Source of the DNA: Promethearchaeota archaeon
Lineage (GTDB): Archaea > Asgardarchaeota > Lokiarchaeia > Sigynarchaeales > SOKP01
NCBI GenBank assembly: GCA_019057735.1
Contig: JAHLWV010000058.1
Location: 1 to 10,937 of the forward strand
Reading direction: 5' to 3'
Length of the DNA stretch: 10,937 bases
The notes under the pieces are model-generated. The model was not told the origin of the DNA and did no database searches. It worked only from the letters and a program-made list of their open reading frames with translations. Position numbers and translations under genes: made by a program. The first letter of the stretch is position 1; each line of letters begins with the position of its first letter. Below are positions 1-7,184 of the stretch, piece after piece.

Positions 1-110
1 GAGATTTCACTCATGCGATTAGTAGAGAACAAATAAAAGTTACAAAAGGAAAAATTATTGATGTAATACGCCTAACTCGAGCAATAACCCTTGTTATAAG
101 GGCTAAATAA
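1..110 (+). CDS. 3' end of an unrecognised gene (partial)
   Basis: The reading frame starting at base 3 is open from the window edge to a TAA at 108-110, giving about 35 residues that begin DFTHAISREQ and end ITLVIRAK. The other two forward frames stop early (at about 20 and 36). The stop is followed at once by a nine-T tract, as after several genes here, which supports a real 3' end. The tail is basic with alternating hydrophobic residues. I do not recognise the family from so short a piece; the start and most of the protein lie outside the window. Confidence 0.45.
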   Translation, partial: DFTHAISREQIKVTKGKIIDVIRLTRAITLVIRAK

Positions 111-119
111 TTTTTTTTT
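88..119 (+). terminator. Oligo-T terminator after the partial upstream gene
   Basis: Nine consecutive T (111-119) follow the stop codon directly. Just upstream, CCCTT (88-92) and AAGGG (98-102) can pair around a 5-base loop, but this small stem lies inside the coding end and is 8 bases from the T tract. In archaea an oligo-T tract alone is commonly enough for termination, so the T run is the main evidence and the stem is optional. Confidence 0.5.
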
Positions 120-187
120 CTTATATAAATTTAATTTAATTAACATTCTAAGATTAAATGTTGATATTATTAGGTTAGAAATGAAAA

Positions 188-198
188 TCTTTATAAGC
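188..198 (+). promoter_or_regulatory. TATA-like (box A) element for the binding-protein gene
   Basis: TCTTTATAAGC is preceded by a purine-rich GAAAA, a reasonable BRE-TATA arrangement for an archaeal promoter. Transcription would then start about 25 bases downstream, near 218-222, leaving a leader of roughly 65-70 bases before the ATG at 288. This is pattern recognition in an AT-rich gap, where chance matches are common. Confidence 0.4.
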
Positions 199-287
199 TT
201 ACTTATAACATTTATCTTCTGTATCACTTAATCTAAAATACAATACTAAATAAAGTTTAAAATAAAAATAAAAAAGTTGATTATTGG

Positions 288-1070
288 ATGAAAAGAGAAA
301 TTGCTGTAGTAGGAATAATAGCTGGTCTTGTATTGGGATTCGGTCTTGGATGGTTTATCCCTTCACTTCTAGTAGAAGGACCTAGTGGATCATTACTCTC
401 TCAGATTAAGGCACGAGGTTCAATTATTATAGGGACTAGTTCTGATTGGCCACCCTTCGAGATATATAATGTTACTACTGATCAATACGAAGGTTTCGAT
501 ATCGATCTATGTAATTTAATTGCTGCGGAACTCGGCGTTACTATTGAGTGGTCAGACATGTCCTTTGGTGCTCTGATTGATTCTTGTCTTACAGGCTTGA
601 TTGATATGATTGCGGCCGCAATGTTCGTCACACCTTCACGTGCACAACAACTCGCATTCTCTGTCGGGTATATTCGAACAAATATGGTTTGTGTAGTCTT
701 GGAAAATTCAACAATGACTGTGGATAGTTATACGGATCTTTTGGGTTATGAGGTCGATGTTCTAACGGGTTCTGCTGAAATGTGGGAGTTAGATGACGCA
801 GGTATACCTTATAATGATTACCCTAAAGCTGACGTCATGGCCGCAAACCTTGTTGCTAATATTTCCCAAGTAGCTTTCGTAGACGAACCAGTCTTTACCG
901 TCTGGTCGAGAATTTACGACCTCAAAGTTGTTTATACTGTGCTTGCTGAACCTTGCGCGCTCTTTACCCGTTGGGGGGAACCTGAACTGATGGCAGTGAT
1001 AAATGATGTTATTCTTAAAGCCTATACAGATGGAACCCTTGATGCCCTCATCGAAAAGTGGTTTACGTGA
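288..1070 (+). CDS. Membrane-anchored amino-acid ABC transporter substrate-binding protein (family 3)
   Basis: This is the extracytoplasmic receptor of a polar amino-acid importer; it captures the ligand and delivers it to the permease pair downstream. The 260 residues open with a hydrophobic segment (about 5-25) with no lipobox cysteine, so the protein is probably held by an uncleaved N-terminal anchor, as in many archaeal receptors. The family 3 signature is present at residues 69-82 (GFDIDLCNLIAAEL). Arg118 in TPSRAQQLAFS sits where the ligand carboxylate is bound in this family, and Asp199 in VAFVDEPV is where the ligand amino group is usually bound. Length matches a complete lobe pair. 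The ATG at 288 is the only sensible start and has no Shine-Dalgarno. A T tract and a 251-bp gap separate it from the permease, so it may be transcribed apart, at a level different from the membrane subunits. The exact amino acid cannot be deduced. Confidence 0.95.
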   Translation: MKREIAVVGIIAGLVLGFGLGWFIPSLLVEGPSGSLLSQIKARGSIIIGTSSDWPPFEIYNVTTDQYEGFDIDLCNLIAAELGVTIEWSDMSFGALIDSCLTGLIDMIAAAMFVTPSRAQQLAFSVGYIRTNMVCVVLENSTMTVDSYTDLLGYEVDVLTGSAEMWELDDAGIPYNDYPKADVMAANLVANISQVAFVDEPVFTVWSRIYDLKVVYTVLAEPCALFTRWGEPELMAVINDVILKAYTDGTLDALIEKWFT

Positions 1071-1111
1071 AAGTGATTCCAAACCCCCCTTACCACTTAT
1101 TTTTCATTAAT

Positions 1112-1182
1112 GTGAATAGATTGCCTACAACGCTGTTGTTCACTGATTTAGTTTTATTGGGATGTTTCATGCAGTGTGTATC
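1112..1182 (+). pseudogene. Relic of an amino-acid permease gene (first permease-domain segment)
   Basis: Without any gap this stretch aligns to 1796-1866, inside the permease gene that starts at 1322. By hand count 44 of 55 bases are identical over 1113-1167, fading beyond. The translation in the matching frame, VNRLPTTLLFTDLVLLGCF, parallels the permease's MNGLAITLLLTALGLLGGF (residues 159-177). Similarity ends after about 1182 and is only marginal before 1112. A small open frame (1058-1249) covers it, but it starts inside the binding-protein gene and runs into a T tract, so it is not a credible gene. The relic begins about 40 bases after the binding-protein stop, which suggests that the permease domain once followed that gene directly. 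Which event created the copy is inference. Confidence 0.7.
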
Positions 1183-1194
1183 CCAGACCAAATC

Positions 1195-1204
1195 TTTTTT
1201 TTTT
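1195..1204 (+). terminator. Oligo-T tract after the binding-protein gene
   Basis: Ten consecutive T lie about 125 bases after the binding-protein stop and just after the permease relic. No convincing stem precedes them. They may end the receptor transcript and so separate it from the permease-ATPase-permease unit; partial read-through is also possible. Confidence 0.4.
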
Positions 1205-1268
1205 ATATTAAAATTCTTAAACCTCAGAATAAAACACCATATTTTCTAAAATTTCACCCAAGTTTTTG

Positions 1269-1277
1269 ATTATAAAT
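1269..1277 (+). promoter_or_regulatory. Possible TATA-like element for the permease-ATPase-permease unit
   Basis: ATTATAAAT would place a transcript start near 1298, with a leader of about 24 bases to the ATG at 1322. A second candidate, AATTATAAAAT (1296-1306), would give an almost leaderless transcript. The absence of a Shine-Dalgarno at 1322 fits a unit-leading gene. The choice between the two is open, and the gap is AT-rich enough for chance matches. Confidence 0.25.
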
Positions 1278-1321
1278 CTTAGGTTACAACCCAAAAATTA
1301 TAAAATATTTTCCATTATTAG

Positions 1322-2440
1322 ATGATAACCATGTTGTTTCAAGTAGAATCAGAATTTACAGGTTTAGTTATAGGAATTGTCATAGCAATAACCGTTTCCA
1401 TTATCGTCTTCATAATCGGGATGTACACTATGAGATGGTATGCCAAGAAAAAGGGGTGGGACGATTCTATCAAGACTGCTTTTATAGTCAATATCGTATT
1501 ACTCATACTAAATATTCCGATTAATCTTCTATTTTATTTCCAGTTTGGTGATAATTTAATTACTGGTGTAATTAGTTTAGTAATTAACATTATTATTGGG
1601 GTTATGGCTGTTATGATACTTTATAAAAAGAAATTCAGGGATTCATTTCTGTTTGTTTTCGTCATTCAACTCATTCTTTTTACAATAACTCCCATATTAA
1701 GTTTCATTAAAGGATTCATTTCATTCTTAATATTTTTTCCAGACATAGCTTTTAATACTATTATCATTATATGGGACATTTTTTCGCTTATTATTATGAA
1801 TGGATTGGCTATAACGCTGCTGCTCACTGCCTTAGGTCTATTGGGGGGTTTTGTATTGGGTTTATCGCTTGCACTCATGCGAGTCTATGGTAGTAAAGAA
1901 CTTGTTTGGTTAACAAGTGGCTACGAGAAGTTATTTCGTGGTATTCCAATTCTAATCCTGATTTTTATCTTCGCTTTCGGAATGCCGGGATTATTTTGGT
2001 TCATACCTCACCCACTTAATAGAATTCAAGCTAGTGTAATATTGGCATTTGTTCTTCGTAGTGGTGCTTATCAATCTCAGATTTTTCGCGGAGCTATTTT
2101 ATCCGTTAATTTAGGGCAAATGGAGGCTGCTCGTGCGTTAGGAATGAGCCGGATCCGAGCTCTCCGACATGTTGTATTACCCCAAGCCTTACGGTTAGCA
2201 GTACCAGGTTGGTCCAATGAGTATGCAGTGGTTATTAAGGATACATCTTTTGCCTTTGAGGTTGGTATTATTGAGATGACGAAATGGGCTTATCGGTATG
2301 GAACAAACTATCCAGAACTGTGGACTTTATCAATGGGTGTTCTCGCAATCACTTACTTTCTTTTTACTTTTCCTGTGACGAAGTTGTTTGGCGAACGGCA
2401 AATCAAAAAACTAAAAGATTTAGGTATTGGAGGTGGTTAG
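1322..2440 (+). CDS. Amino-acid ABC transporter permease with extra N-terminal membrane domain
   Basis: This is one of two membrane subunits forming the import channel. Residues from about 158 to 372 are an ordinary HisM/HisQ-type permease: an NGLAITLLLTALGLLGG first segment, FRGIP near 210, and the coupling loop EAARALG (268-274) ending in VVLP (284-287), which contacts the ATPase. Residues 1-157 are not part of the usual family, whose members are about 215-250 residues long. They hold about four hydrophobic spans (roughly 14-36, 50-73, 78-101, 108-139) with charged loops such as KKKGWDD and KKKFRD, and a further span leads into the permease proper. I do not recognise this domain. Its only arginine codons are AGA and AGG, while the permease part uses mostly CGN, hinting at separate origin. 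The start is ATG at 1322, with another in-frame ATG at 1331; neither has a Shine-Dalgarno. The ATPase gene follows 14 bases after the stop. Confidence 0.93.
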   Translation: MITMLFQVESEFTGLVIGIVIAITVSIIVFIIGMYTMRWYAKKKGWDDSIKTAFIVNIVLLILNIPINLLFYFQFGDNLITGVISLVINIIIGVMAVMILYKKKFRDSFLFVFVIQLILFTITPILSFIKGFISFLIFFPDIAFNTIIIIWDIFSLIIMNGLAITLLLTALGLLGGFVLGLSLALMRVYGSKELVWLTSGYEKLFRGIPILILIFIFAFGMPGLFWFIPHPLNRIQASVILAFVLRSGAYQSQIFRGAILSVNLGQMEAARALGMSRIRALRHVVLPQALRLAVPGWSNEYAVVIKDTSFAFEVGIIEMTKWAYRYGTNYPELWTLSMGVLAITYFLFTFPVTKLFGERQIKKLKDLGIGGG

Positions 2441-2444
2441 ATAT

Positions 2445-2450
2445 AGGTGA
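2445..2450 (+). promoter_or_regulatory. Shine-Dalgarno that fixes the ATPase start
   Basis: AGGTGA matches the archaeal anti-Shine-Dalgarno core (UCACCU) and sits four bases before GTG at 2455. A GGAGGTG at 2429-2435 also overlaps the end of the permease gene but is about 19 bases from the start, more than is usual. Together they argue for GTG 2455 over the far upstream ATG at 2284. Confidence 0.7.
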
Positions 2451-2454
2451 ACCT

Positions 2455-3234
2455 GTGCTAGAGTTAATTAATGTATGGAAGTCATATGAAGATTTGCAAG
2501 TCCTTAAGGGTATATCATTCAAGGTATTAGAACGAGAAGTTAAAGTTATCTTTGGACCGAGTGGTTCTGGCAAAAGTACACTACTTAGGTGTATCAATAT
2601 GTTAAACCCACCAGACAAGGGTGAAATATACCTTAGGGGAAAGAAACTTAATGCACCTGAAACCAATCTTAATGCTATACGGGCAAGAATCGGCATGGTT
2701 TTCCAACACTTTAACCTTTTTGCACATCTCAAAGCAATAGATAATGTTAGTATTGGTCTTCGCCGGGTTAAAGGTTTTTCAAAAGAAGAAGCTCGTGCAA
2801 AGGCACTTGAAACTCTACATCGTGTGAAGATGACAAAATGGGCTGATCACTATCCTGCGCAATTATCTGGAGGACAACAACAACGTGTGGGCATTGCCCG
2901 TGCCTTGGCTATGGAACCAGATGTAATTTTATTTGATGAGCCCACCTCAGCCTTGGATCCTGAACTAATCGGTGATGTGCTTCAAGTTATGTTGGATCTT
3001 GCCAAATCAGGCACTACGATGATAGTCATCACTCACGAAATGGGATTTGCTAGGGCTGTTGCATCAGAAATGATCTTTCTCGGTGAGGGTGTCCTATTAG
3101 AACGCGGAACCCCCCAACATTTCTTCACTTCACCCAAAACCGAGCGTGTAAAAAAATTTCTGGAACAACTTGATATTTTGTATGGTGGGCATGAAAGGCT
3201 TTTAAAACCCTCAAATGGTGAGGAAAACAAGTGA
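2455..3234 (+). CDS. Amino-acid ABC transporter ATP-binding protein (HisP/GlnQ type)
   Basis: This is the cytoplasmic ATPase that drives uptake through the two permeases. From GTG 2455 the protein has 259 residues, the normal length for this family, and begins VLELINVWKSY, where family members start. Visible motifs are Walker A GPSGSGKST (34-42), the Q-loop glutamine 84 in VFQHFNLF, signature LSGGQ (137-141), Walker B VILFDE (157-162), D-loop SALD (165-168) and the switch His194 in VITHEM. All catalytic residues are intact. The frame stays open back to an ATG at 2284, but that would add 57 residues overlapping the permease in another frame with no family likeness, so I reject it. The stop overlaps the next gene's GTG by four bases, which implies coupled translation. 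Confidence 0.95.
   Translation: MLELINVWKSYEDLQVLKGISFKVLEREVKVIFGPSGSGKSTLLRCINMLNPPDKGEIYLRGKKLNAPETNLNAIRARIGMVFQHFNLFAHLKAIDNVSIGLRRVKGFSKEEARAKALETLHRVKMTKWADHYPAQLSGGQQQRVGIARALAMEPDVILFDEPTSALDPELIGDVLQVMLDLAKSGTTMIVITHEMGFARAVASEMIFLGEGVLLERGTPQHFFTSPKTERVKKFLEQLDILYGGHERLLKPSNGEENK
3217..3223 (+). promoter_or_regulatory. Shine-Dalgarno for the second permease
   Basis: GGTGAGG lies inside the 3' end of the ATPase gene, seven bases before GTG 3231. It supports the GTG start, which shares the sequence GTGA with the ATPase stop codon. Confidence 0.65.
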
Positions 3235-3989
3235 TATTTCAAGTTCGGCCCAACCCGATAGAGGAACTTCTTATCGTACTGGGATTTTGGGATCATCTTT
3301 TATCTGGTTTCATCATAATGATATGGATATATGGATTGGCACTTGTGATAGGCTTTTTTTTAGGTCTTATACTTGCCATTCTCCGCCAATATGGAGGACG
3401 GATTTTTTCACGGGTTGCAACGGGGTACATCGAAATTATACGTGGTACACCATTGCTTGCGCAGTTATTACTCTTATTTTATTTGCCAACTAGTTTAAAT
3501 ATTCCTATAACGGCATGGAAACTTGAGGTTAGCTTAATACTTTTAGACAAAGATATAACACTTACTCTCCTTAATCAAGCTACCCTTGTCGGTATCATCA
3601 CGTTAAGTCTTAATAGTGCGGCCTATCAAGCAGAATACTTCCGTGGAGCTATTTTATCTGTCGGAGAGGGACAGGTAATAGCTGCCCAATCACTTGGTAT
3701 GTCTCGTTTAAGTGGAATCTATCATGTTGTGTTACCACAGGCTCTGCGTCGTGTTATCCCTTCGTGGTCTAATGAAGCGACCTATCTTCCGAAATATACT
3801 GTAGTGGTCTATTTCATTGGAGTAAAAGAACTTTTTCGTGAGGCATTCTATATCATGACGCATCCATATATCTCAACGAGTCCACTCACTATATACATCG
3901 TTATTGCACTCATCTTTCTAGTTATGATCTCACTTATATCCAAGGGATTGGATATCCTCCACAAACGGACAGGGATTCCTGGTTTGTAA
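3231..3989 (+). CDS. Amino-acid ABC transporter permease (second subunit)
   Basis: This is the partner membrane subunit, 252 residues, close to normal family length and without the extra domain of the first permease. About five hydrophobic spans can be seen. RGTP near residue 71 and the coupling loop IAAQSLG (150-156) followed by VVLPQALRR match the binding-protein-dependent permease family; the usual EAA is IAA here, a mild deviation. It shares long stretches with the first permease (AYQ-FRGAILSV, LGMSR, HVVLPQALR, WSNE), so the two are paralogues and probably form a heterodimer like HisQ-HisM. The GTG start overlaps the ATPase stop as GTGA. All 11 arginine codons I counted are CGN, unlike the genes after 4102. 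Confidence 0.95.
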   Translation: MIFQVRPNPIEELLIVLGFWDHLLSGFIIMIWIYGLALVIGFFLGLILAILRQYGGRIFSRVATGYIEIIRGTPLLAQLLLLFYLPTSLNIPITAWKLEVSLILLDKDITLTLLNQATLVGIITLSLNSAAYQAEYFRGAILSVGEGQVIAAQSLGMSRLSGIYHVVLPQALRRVIPSWSNEATYLPKYTVVVYFIGVKELFREAFYIMTHPYISTSPLTIYIVIALIFLVMISLISKGLDILHKRTGIPGL

Positions 3990-4019
3990 CCTGTCCAAAT
4001 ATAGATAAATTTTTTTTTT
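3967..4019 (+). terminator. Hairpin plus oligo-T terminator of the transporter unit
   Basis: GGACAGG (3967-3973) and CCTGTCC (3990-3996) form a perfect 7-bp stem around a 16-base loop that contains the permease stop codon. A ten-T tract (4010-4019) follows 13 bases later. CAGG (3970-3973) can instead pair with CCTG (3978-3981), a smaller competing stem. The spacing is longer than in a classic bacterial intrinsic terminator, so the T tract may do most of the work. Confidence 0.55.
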
Positions 4020-4053
4020 AATTAAAGATTTTTCGTTTTTCAAACTATATATT

Positions 4054-4062
4054 ATTTATATG
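4054..4062 (+). promoter_or_regulatory. TATA-like element for the threonine aldolase gene
   Basis: ATTTATATG would place a transcript start near 4083-4087, giving a short leader of about 15-20 bases before the ATG at 4102. That fits the lack of a Shine-Dalgarno there. It lies in an AT-rich gap between a terminator and the gene. Confidence 0.35.
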
Positions 4063-4101
4063 ATTTAATGTTACAATTTTAAGAAGATATTTTTAATTAT
4101 T

Positions 4102-5151
4102 ATGAAAATTGTTGATTTACGATCTGATACGGTTACCAAACCATCTCCTGAAATGTGGGAATTTGTAAAGTCAATGGATAATTCTCAGCTTGGAGATGAT
4201 GTTATGGGAGAAGACCCTACTGTGAATGAGTTAGAAGAAAAAGCTGCGAAAGTTATTGGCAAAGAAGCCGCATTGTTTGTAACTTCAGGAACTCAAGGCA
4301 ACTTAGTTTCGTTCCTTTCGCAATCTAAGCCAGGAGACGAAATTCTATTAGAAGAATTAAGTCATATTTATGGAAACGAAGTAGGGAGTGCTGCGCGAAT
4401 AGGAGGTTTGATGATAAGGACATTTCCCTCAGATAGGGGCGTTCCTTCTTTCGAACAACTTCAAGCTTTAATTCGCGATAAAGAAGATATACATGAACCA
4501 CCAACCACACTTCTATGCACGGAGAATACGCATAATTACCATGGAGGTGCAATAGTTGGGGTTGATGTTTTAAAGAGTATGAGGGATTTTATCGATAAAA
4601 ACGAGTTAAAATTTCATTTAGATGGTGCGAGAATTTTTAACGCGGCAGTTGGACTGAATGTTCCAGTAACAGAATTTACTAAACATATCGATAGCGTAAT
4701 GTTCTGTCTATCTAAAGGGCTCTCTTGCCCCGTAGGGTCAATTGTAGCGGGTTCTAAAGAATTCATTTCAAAAGCTAGAAAGTTTCGAAAGTTGGTTGGA
4801 GGAGGCATGCGTCAAGCTGGAATTATAGCTGCTTTTGGCCTTCTTGCGTTAGAACCTAAATGGATAAAAAGACTTGATGAAGATCATAAAAATGCCAAAA
4901 AACTTGCTCAAGGATTAAAAAGCTTCAACTTACCAATAAAAGTACATCCGACTGATACTAATATTGTAATAATTGAAATGTTGGAAAAAGTTAGAATTAT
5001 TAAGATTATTACAACACTCAATAAGGCTGGGATATTAGCTTTTAATATCAGTAAAGAAAAGATTAGGTTTGTTACTCATTATGGAATCACCGAAGAAGAT
5101 ATTAACTACAGTACCGAACAGATAGGGATCGTATTAAAAAAATATCTATAA
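4102..5151 (+). CDS. Low-specificity threonine aldolase (PLP-dependent)
   Basis: This enzyme cleaves L-threonine or L-allo-threonine to glycine and acetaldehyde and can act on related beta-hydroxy amino acids; it is a soluble fold-type I PLP enzyme. The 349 residues match the family length. The N-terminus DLRSDTVT is the family hallmark. His88 in ELSHIYGNE is placed to stack on the cofactor, Asp174 in HLDGAR (with Arg177) to bind the pyridine nitrogen side, and Lys205 in LSKGLSCPVGS to form the Schiff base. GGGMRQAG near residues 233-240 is also characteristic. No key residue is missing. The ATG at 4102 gives exactly the expected start. It sits in its own unit between an oligo-T terminator and a 206-bp AT-rich gap. 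It may process amino acids taken up by the neighbouring importer, but that link rests on position only. Confidence 0.93.
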   Translation: MKIVDLRSDTVTKPSPEMWEFVKSMDNSQLGDDVMGEDPTVNELEEKAAKVIGKEAALFVTSGTQGNLVSFLSQSKPGDEILLEELSHIYGNEVGSAARIGGLMIRTFPSDRGVPSFEQLQALIRDKEDIHEPPTTLLCTENTHNYHGGAIVGVDVLKSMRDFIDKNELKFHLDGARIFNAAVGLNVPVTEFTKHIDSVMFCLSKGLSCPVGSIVAGSKEFISKARKFRKLVGGGMRQAGIIAAFGLLALEPKWIKRLDEDHKNAKKLAQGLKSFNLPIKVHPTDTNIVIIEMLEKVRIIKIITTLNKAGILAFNISKEKIRFVTHYGITEEDINYSTEQIGIVLKKYL

Positions 5152-5357
5152 ACTTCATAGAATTTTAAAATCTCGATTATCAAATTCGTTTCTAAACCTA
5201 TATTTTTCTTTTAAAATTGATATTATTCTATCTTCAATATAGAGAAATTCATTAATTTTTAAATAAAAAAATATCAACTTTTAAAAATAAATGAAGCAAA
5301 GTAATTAATTAACAAATTCAATAAAAAAAAATTAATATAAAAAAAAAGTGAATTTTA

Positions 5358-7067
5358 ATGAGTAAAGAAAAGTTTTGGTTAAAATCTTATGATCCTCATG
5401 TTCCACCAACCCTAACCTATCCAACAGAAGATCTTGGAACTATATTAACTGATGCGATGAAAAAATATCCCGAGAATGTAGGTTTTTATTTCATGGAGCG
5501 TACATTCCTTTTTAAGGAGATATTAGAATATTCCCAGAAATTCGCAACATTTTTACAAAAGAATGGCTTGGAAAAAGGTGATATAGTAGCAATTTGTCTT
5601 CCAAATTGCCCTCAATACCTATATTCTGCTTATGGAACATATATAGCGGGAGGTACCGTATCTGGTTGTTCTCCCCTCTTAAGTCCTAACGAACTAGCAT
5701 ATCAATTGGAAGATTGTGGCGCAAAATTTGTAATTACCATGGATATTGTTTACGAAAAAGTCTTTTCACAATTTCTAGACAATTTACCGAAGCTTAAAGT
5801 TATTGTTCCTACGAATATTTCTGAATTTATGGGACTCCCTGGAATTAAGGTGCTTTTGGGTAAGTTAATTGGCAAGATACCAAAAGGAAAAATGAAACCA
5901 TGGCCAAACAAAACAGTAGTCCCTTTTTTAGACGCTGTAGACATTGATATTGATATAAAAAAAGTAGATATAGATCCAAAAAAGGATTTAGCATTATTAC
6001 AATATACCGGAGGAACTACTGGACTTCCTAAAGGGACGGAAATAGTTCATTCAAACTTAGTATCAAACTTACATCAATTCGATACATGGCTCAAAAGAGA
6101 GAAGGGAAAAGAAATTCTTATTTCGGGATTTCCATTCTTTCACATAGCAGGATTTTTAATAGGTTTATTTTTAAATTATATAGGTGGAGCGCAAATTTTA
6201 ATTGCAAATCCAAGAGATACCGACCATATAATTGCTGAAATGATCGACAAGAAACCCACTAGCTTTGGAAACGTCCCAACTCTGTTTTTAATGATTCAAA
6301 ATAATCCAAAATCGCTTAAAATTCCAGCAGAAGTATTAGATAACATTACGTTGTATGTAAGTGGTGCTGCCCCCTTTCCACCAGAAGCAATAAGAGAATT
6401 TGAAAAACAATTCCATACGGAGAATAAGTTTGTTGAAGTGTATGGAATGACCGAAACAGCAGTTCTTGTTACCATTAATCCCATGTTTGGAGAGAAAAAG
6501 ATTGGAACTGTAGGATTGCCCTTGCCTGATACAGATATTAAACTTATTGATGTAGAAACTGGCAAAGAAATGGGAATTGGGGAGCCCGGGGAGATATTAA
6601 TCAAAGGTCCACAAGTAGTTAAGCAATATCATAATAAACCTGAAGCAACAGCAAAAACATTTGATAAAGATGGGTATGTACATACTGGTGATGTAGGCGT
6701 TTTTGACGAAGATGGATACTTAAAAATCGTTGATCGTACTAAAGATATGTTAATTGTTAGTGGTTTTAAAGTGTATAGTGTTCACGTCGAAGAAGTAATG
6801 ACTAAACATCCTGATATTGCATTACTAGCAATTATTGGTGTTCCAAACCCAGATAGGCCTGGAGCTGAAATTGTTAAGGCAGTTATTCAATTAAAAGAAG
6901 GTATCGCTGAAACTGAAGAGGTTAAAGAAAGTATAAAGCAGTTCGCAGAGAAAAATCTTTCTAAATACGAGATTCCAAAGATTTGGGAGTTCCGTGAAGA
7001 ACTTCCATTGACAATGGTAGGAAAAATATTGAAAAAAGCGCTTCGAGAAGAAGGAAAATCTGAATAA
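5358..7067 (+). CDS. AMP-forming acyl-CoA synthetase (long-chain fatty acid or related acid)
   Basis: It activates a carboxylic acid with ATP to an acyl-adenylate and then to acyl-CoA. The 569 residues are full length for the ANL adenylating family. Visible core motifs: the phosphate-binding loop YTGGTTGLPKG (216-226), YGMTE (362-366) for adenine and acyl contacts, YVHTGD (440-445) with the ATP-ribose aspartate 445, the hinge region DRTKDMLIVSGFKVY, and the C-terminal catalytic lysine in VGKILKK (Lys556). The loop form and length are closest to long-chain fatty-acid (FadD-like) or 4-coumarate-type ligases, but substrate cannot be assigned by eye. No transmembrane segment is evident. The 206-bp gap upstream is very AT-rich with no clear promoter; a weak GTGA (5349-5352) is the only Shine-Dalgarno-like sequence. 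It is the first of four genes that look like an acyl-CoA/redox set. Confidence 0.92.
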   Translation: MSKEKFWLKSYDPHVPPTLTYPTEDLGTILTDAMKKYPENVGFYFMERTFLFKEILEYSQKFATFLQKNGLEKGDIVAICLPNCPQYLYSAYGTYIAGGTVSGCSPLLSPNELAYQLEDCGAKFVITMDIVYEKVFSQFLDNLPKLKVIVPTNISEFMGLPGIKVLLGKLIGKIPKGKMKPWPNKTVVPFLDAVDIDIDIKKVDIDPKKDLALLQYTGGTTGLPKGTEIVHSNLVSNLHQFDTWLKREKGKEILISGFPFFHIAGFLIGLFLNYIGGAQILIANPRDTDHIIAEMIDKKPTSFGNVPTLFLMIQNNPKSLKIPAEVLDNITLYVSGAAPFPPEAIREFEKQFHTENKFVEVYGMTETAVLVTINPMFGEKKIGTVGLPLPDTDIKLIDVETGKEMGIGEPGEILIKGPQVVKQYHNKPEATAKTFDKDGYVHTGDVGVFDEDGYLKIVDRTKDMLIVSGFKVYSVHVEEVMTKHPDIALLAIIGVPNPDRPGAEIVKAVIQLKEGIAETEEVKESIKQFAEKNLSKYEIPKIWEFREELPLTMVGKILKKALREEGKSE

Positions 7068-7072
7068 TACTA

Positions 7073-7108
7073 TTTAGCAGAAAAAGCTAAAATAATTTTT
7101 TTTTTTTT
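7073..7108 (+). terminator. Hairpin plus 13-T terminator after the acyl-CoA synthetase
   Basis: TTTAGC (7073-7078) and GCTAAA (7086-7091) pair around a seven-base A-rich loop, followed four bases later by 13 consecutive T (7096-7108). This is the most classic stem-plus-U-tract structure in the window and lies 5 bases after the stop. It suggests that the ligase is transcribed apart from the crotonase gene, or that read-through is limited. Confidence 0.65.
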
Positions 7109-7121
7109 AATTACTAACTAG

Positions 7122-7135
7122 CTTAAAATATAAAT
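7122..7135 (+). promoter_or_regulatory. Possible TATA-like element for the crotonase gene
   Basis: CTTAAAATATAAAT could act as box A, with a start near 7155 and a leader of about 30 bases. TTTATTATAAAT (7145-7156) is an alternative that would give a very short leader. A palindrome CTCTAGAG lies at 7171-7178 just before the ATG. None of these stands out clearly from the AT-rich background. Confidence 0.25.
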
Positions 7136-7184
7136 AGACAAAAATTTATTATAAATCAATAACAAAAAGACTCTAGAGCTAAAA

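Noticed and set aside
789..1082. Minus-strand open frame opposite the binding-protein gene, and similar ones opposite most genes
   Set aside because: All lie antisense to well-supported genes, have no recognisable motifs or ribosome binding sites, and look like by-products of the coding strand's composition.
1058..1249. Small open frame of 63 codons after the binding-protein gene
   Set aside because: It starts inside the binding-protein gene, has no ribosome binding site and ends through a T tract. Its only recognisable part is the permease relic, so it is read as decayed sequence, not as a gene.
2284..2454. Upstream extension of the ATPase to an in-frame ATG at 2284
   Set aside because: It would add 57 residues overlapping the permease in another frame with no family likeness. 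GTG 2455 has an AGGTGA site and gives the normal family length.
3215..3493. Plus-strand 92-codon frame overlapping the start of the second permease
   Set aside because: It is out of frame with both transporter genes, and the permease frame it overlaps has clear family motifs.
5152..5357. Regulatory RNA or repeat in the AT-rich gap before the acyl-CoA synthetase
   Set aside because: Only short palindromes such as ATTTTAAAAT (5162-5171) and a 5-bp inverted repeat near 5227-5243 are present, as expected by chance at this composition; no clear promoter stands out.
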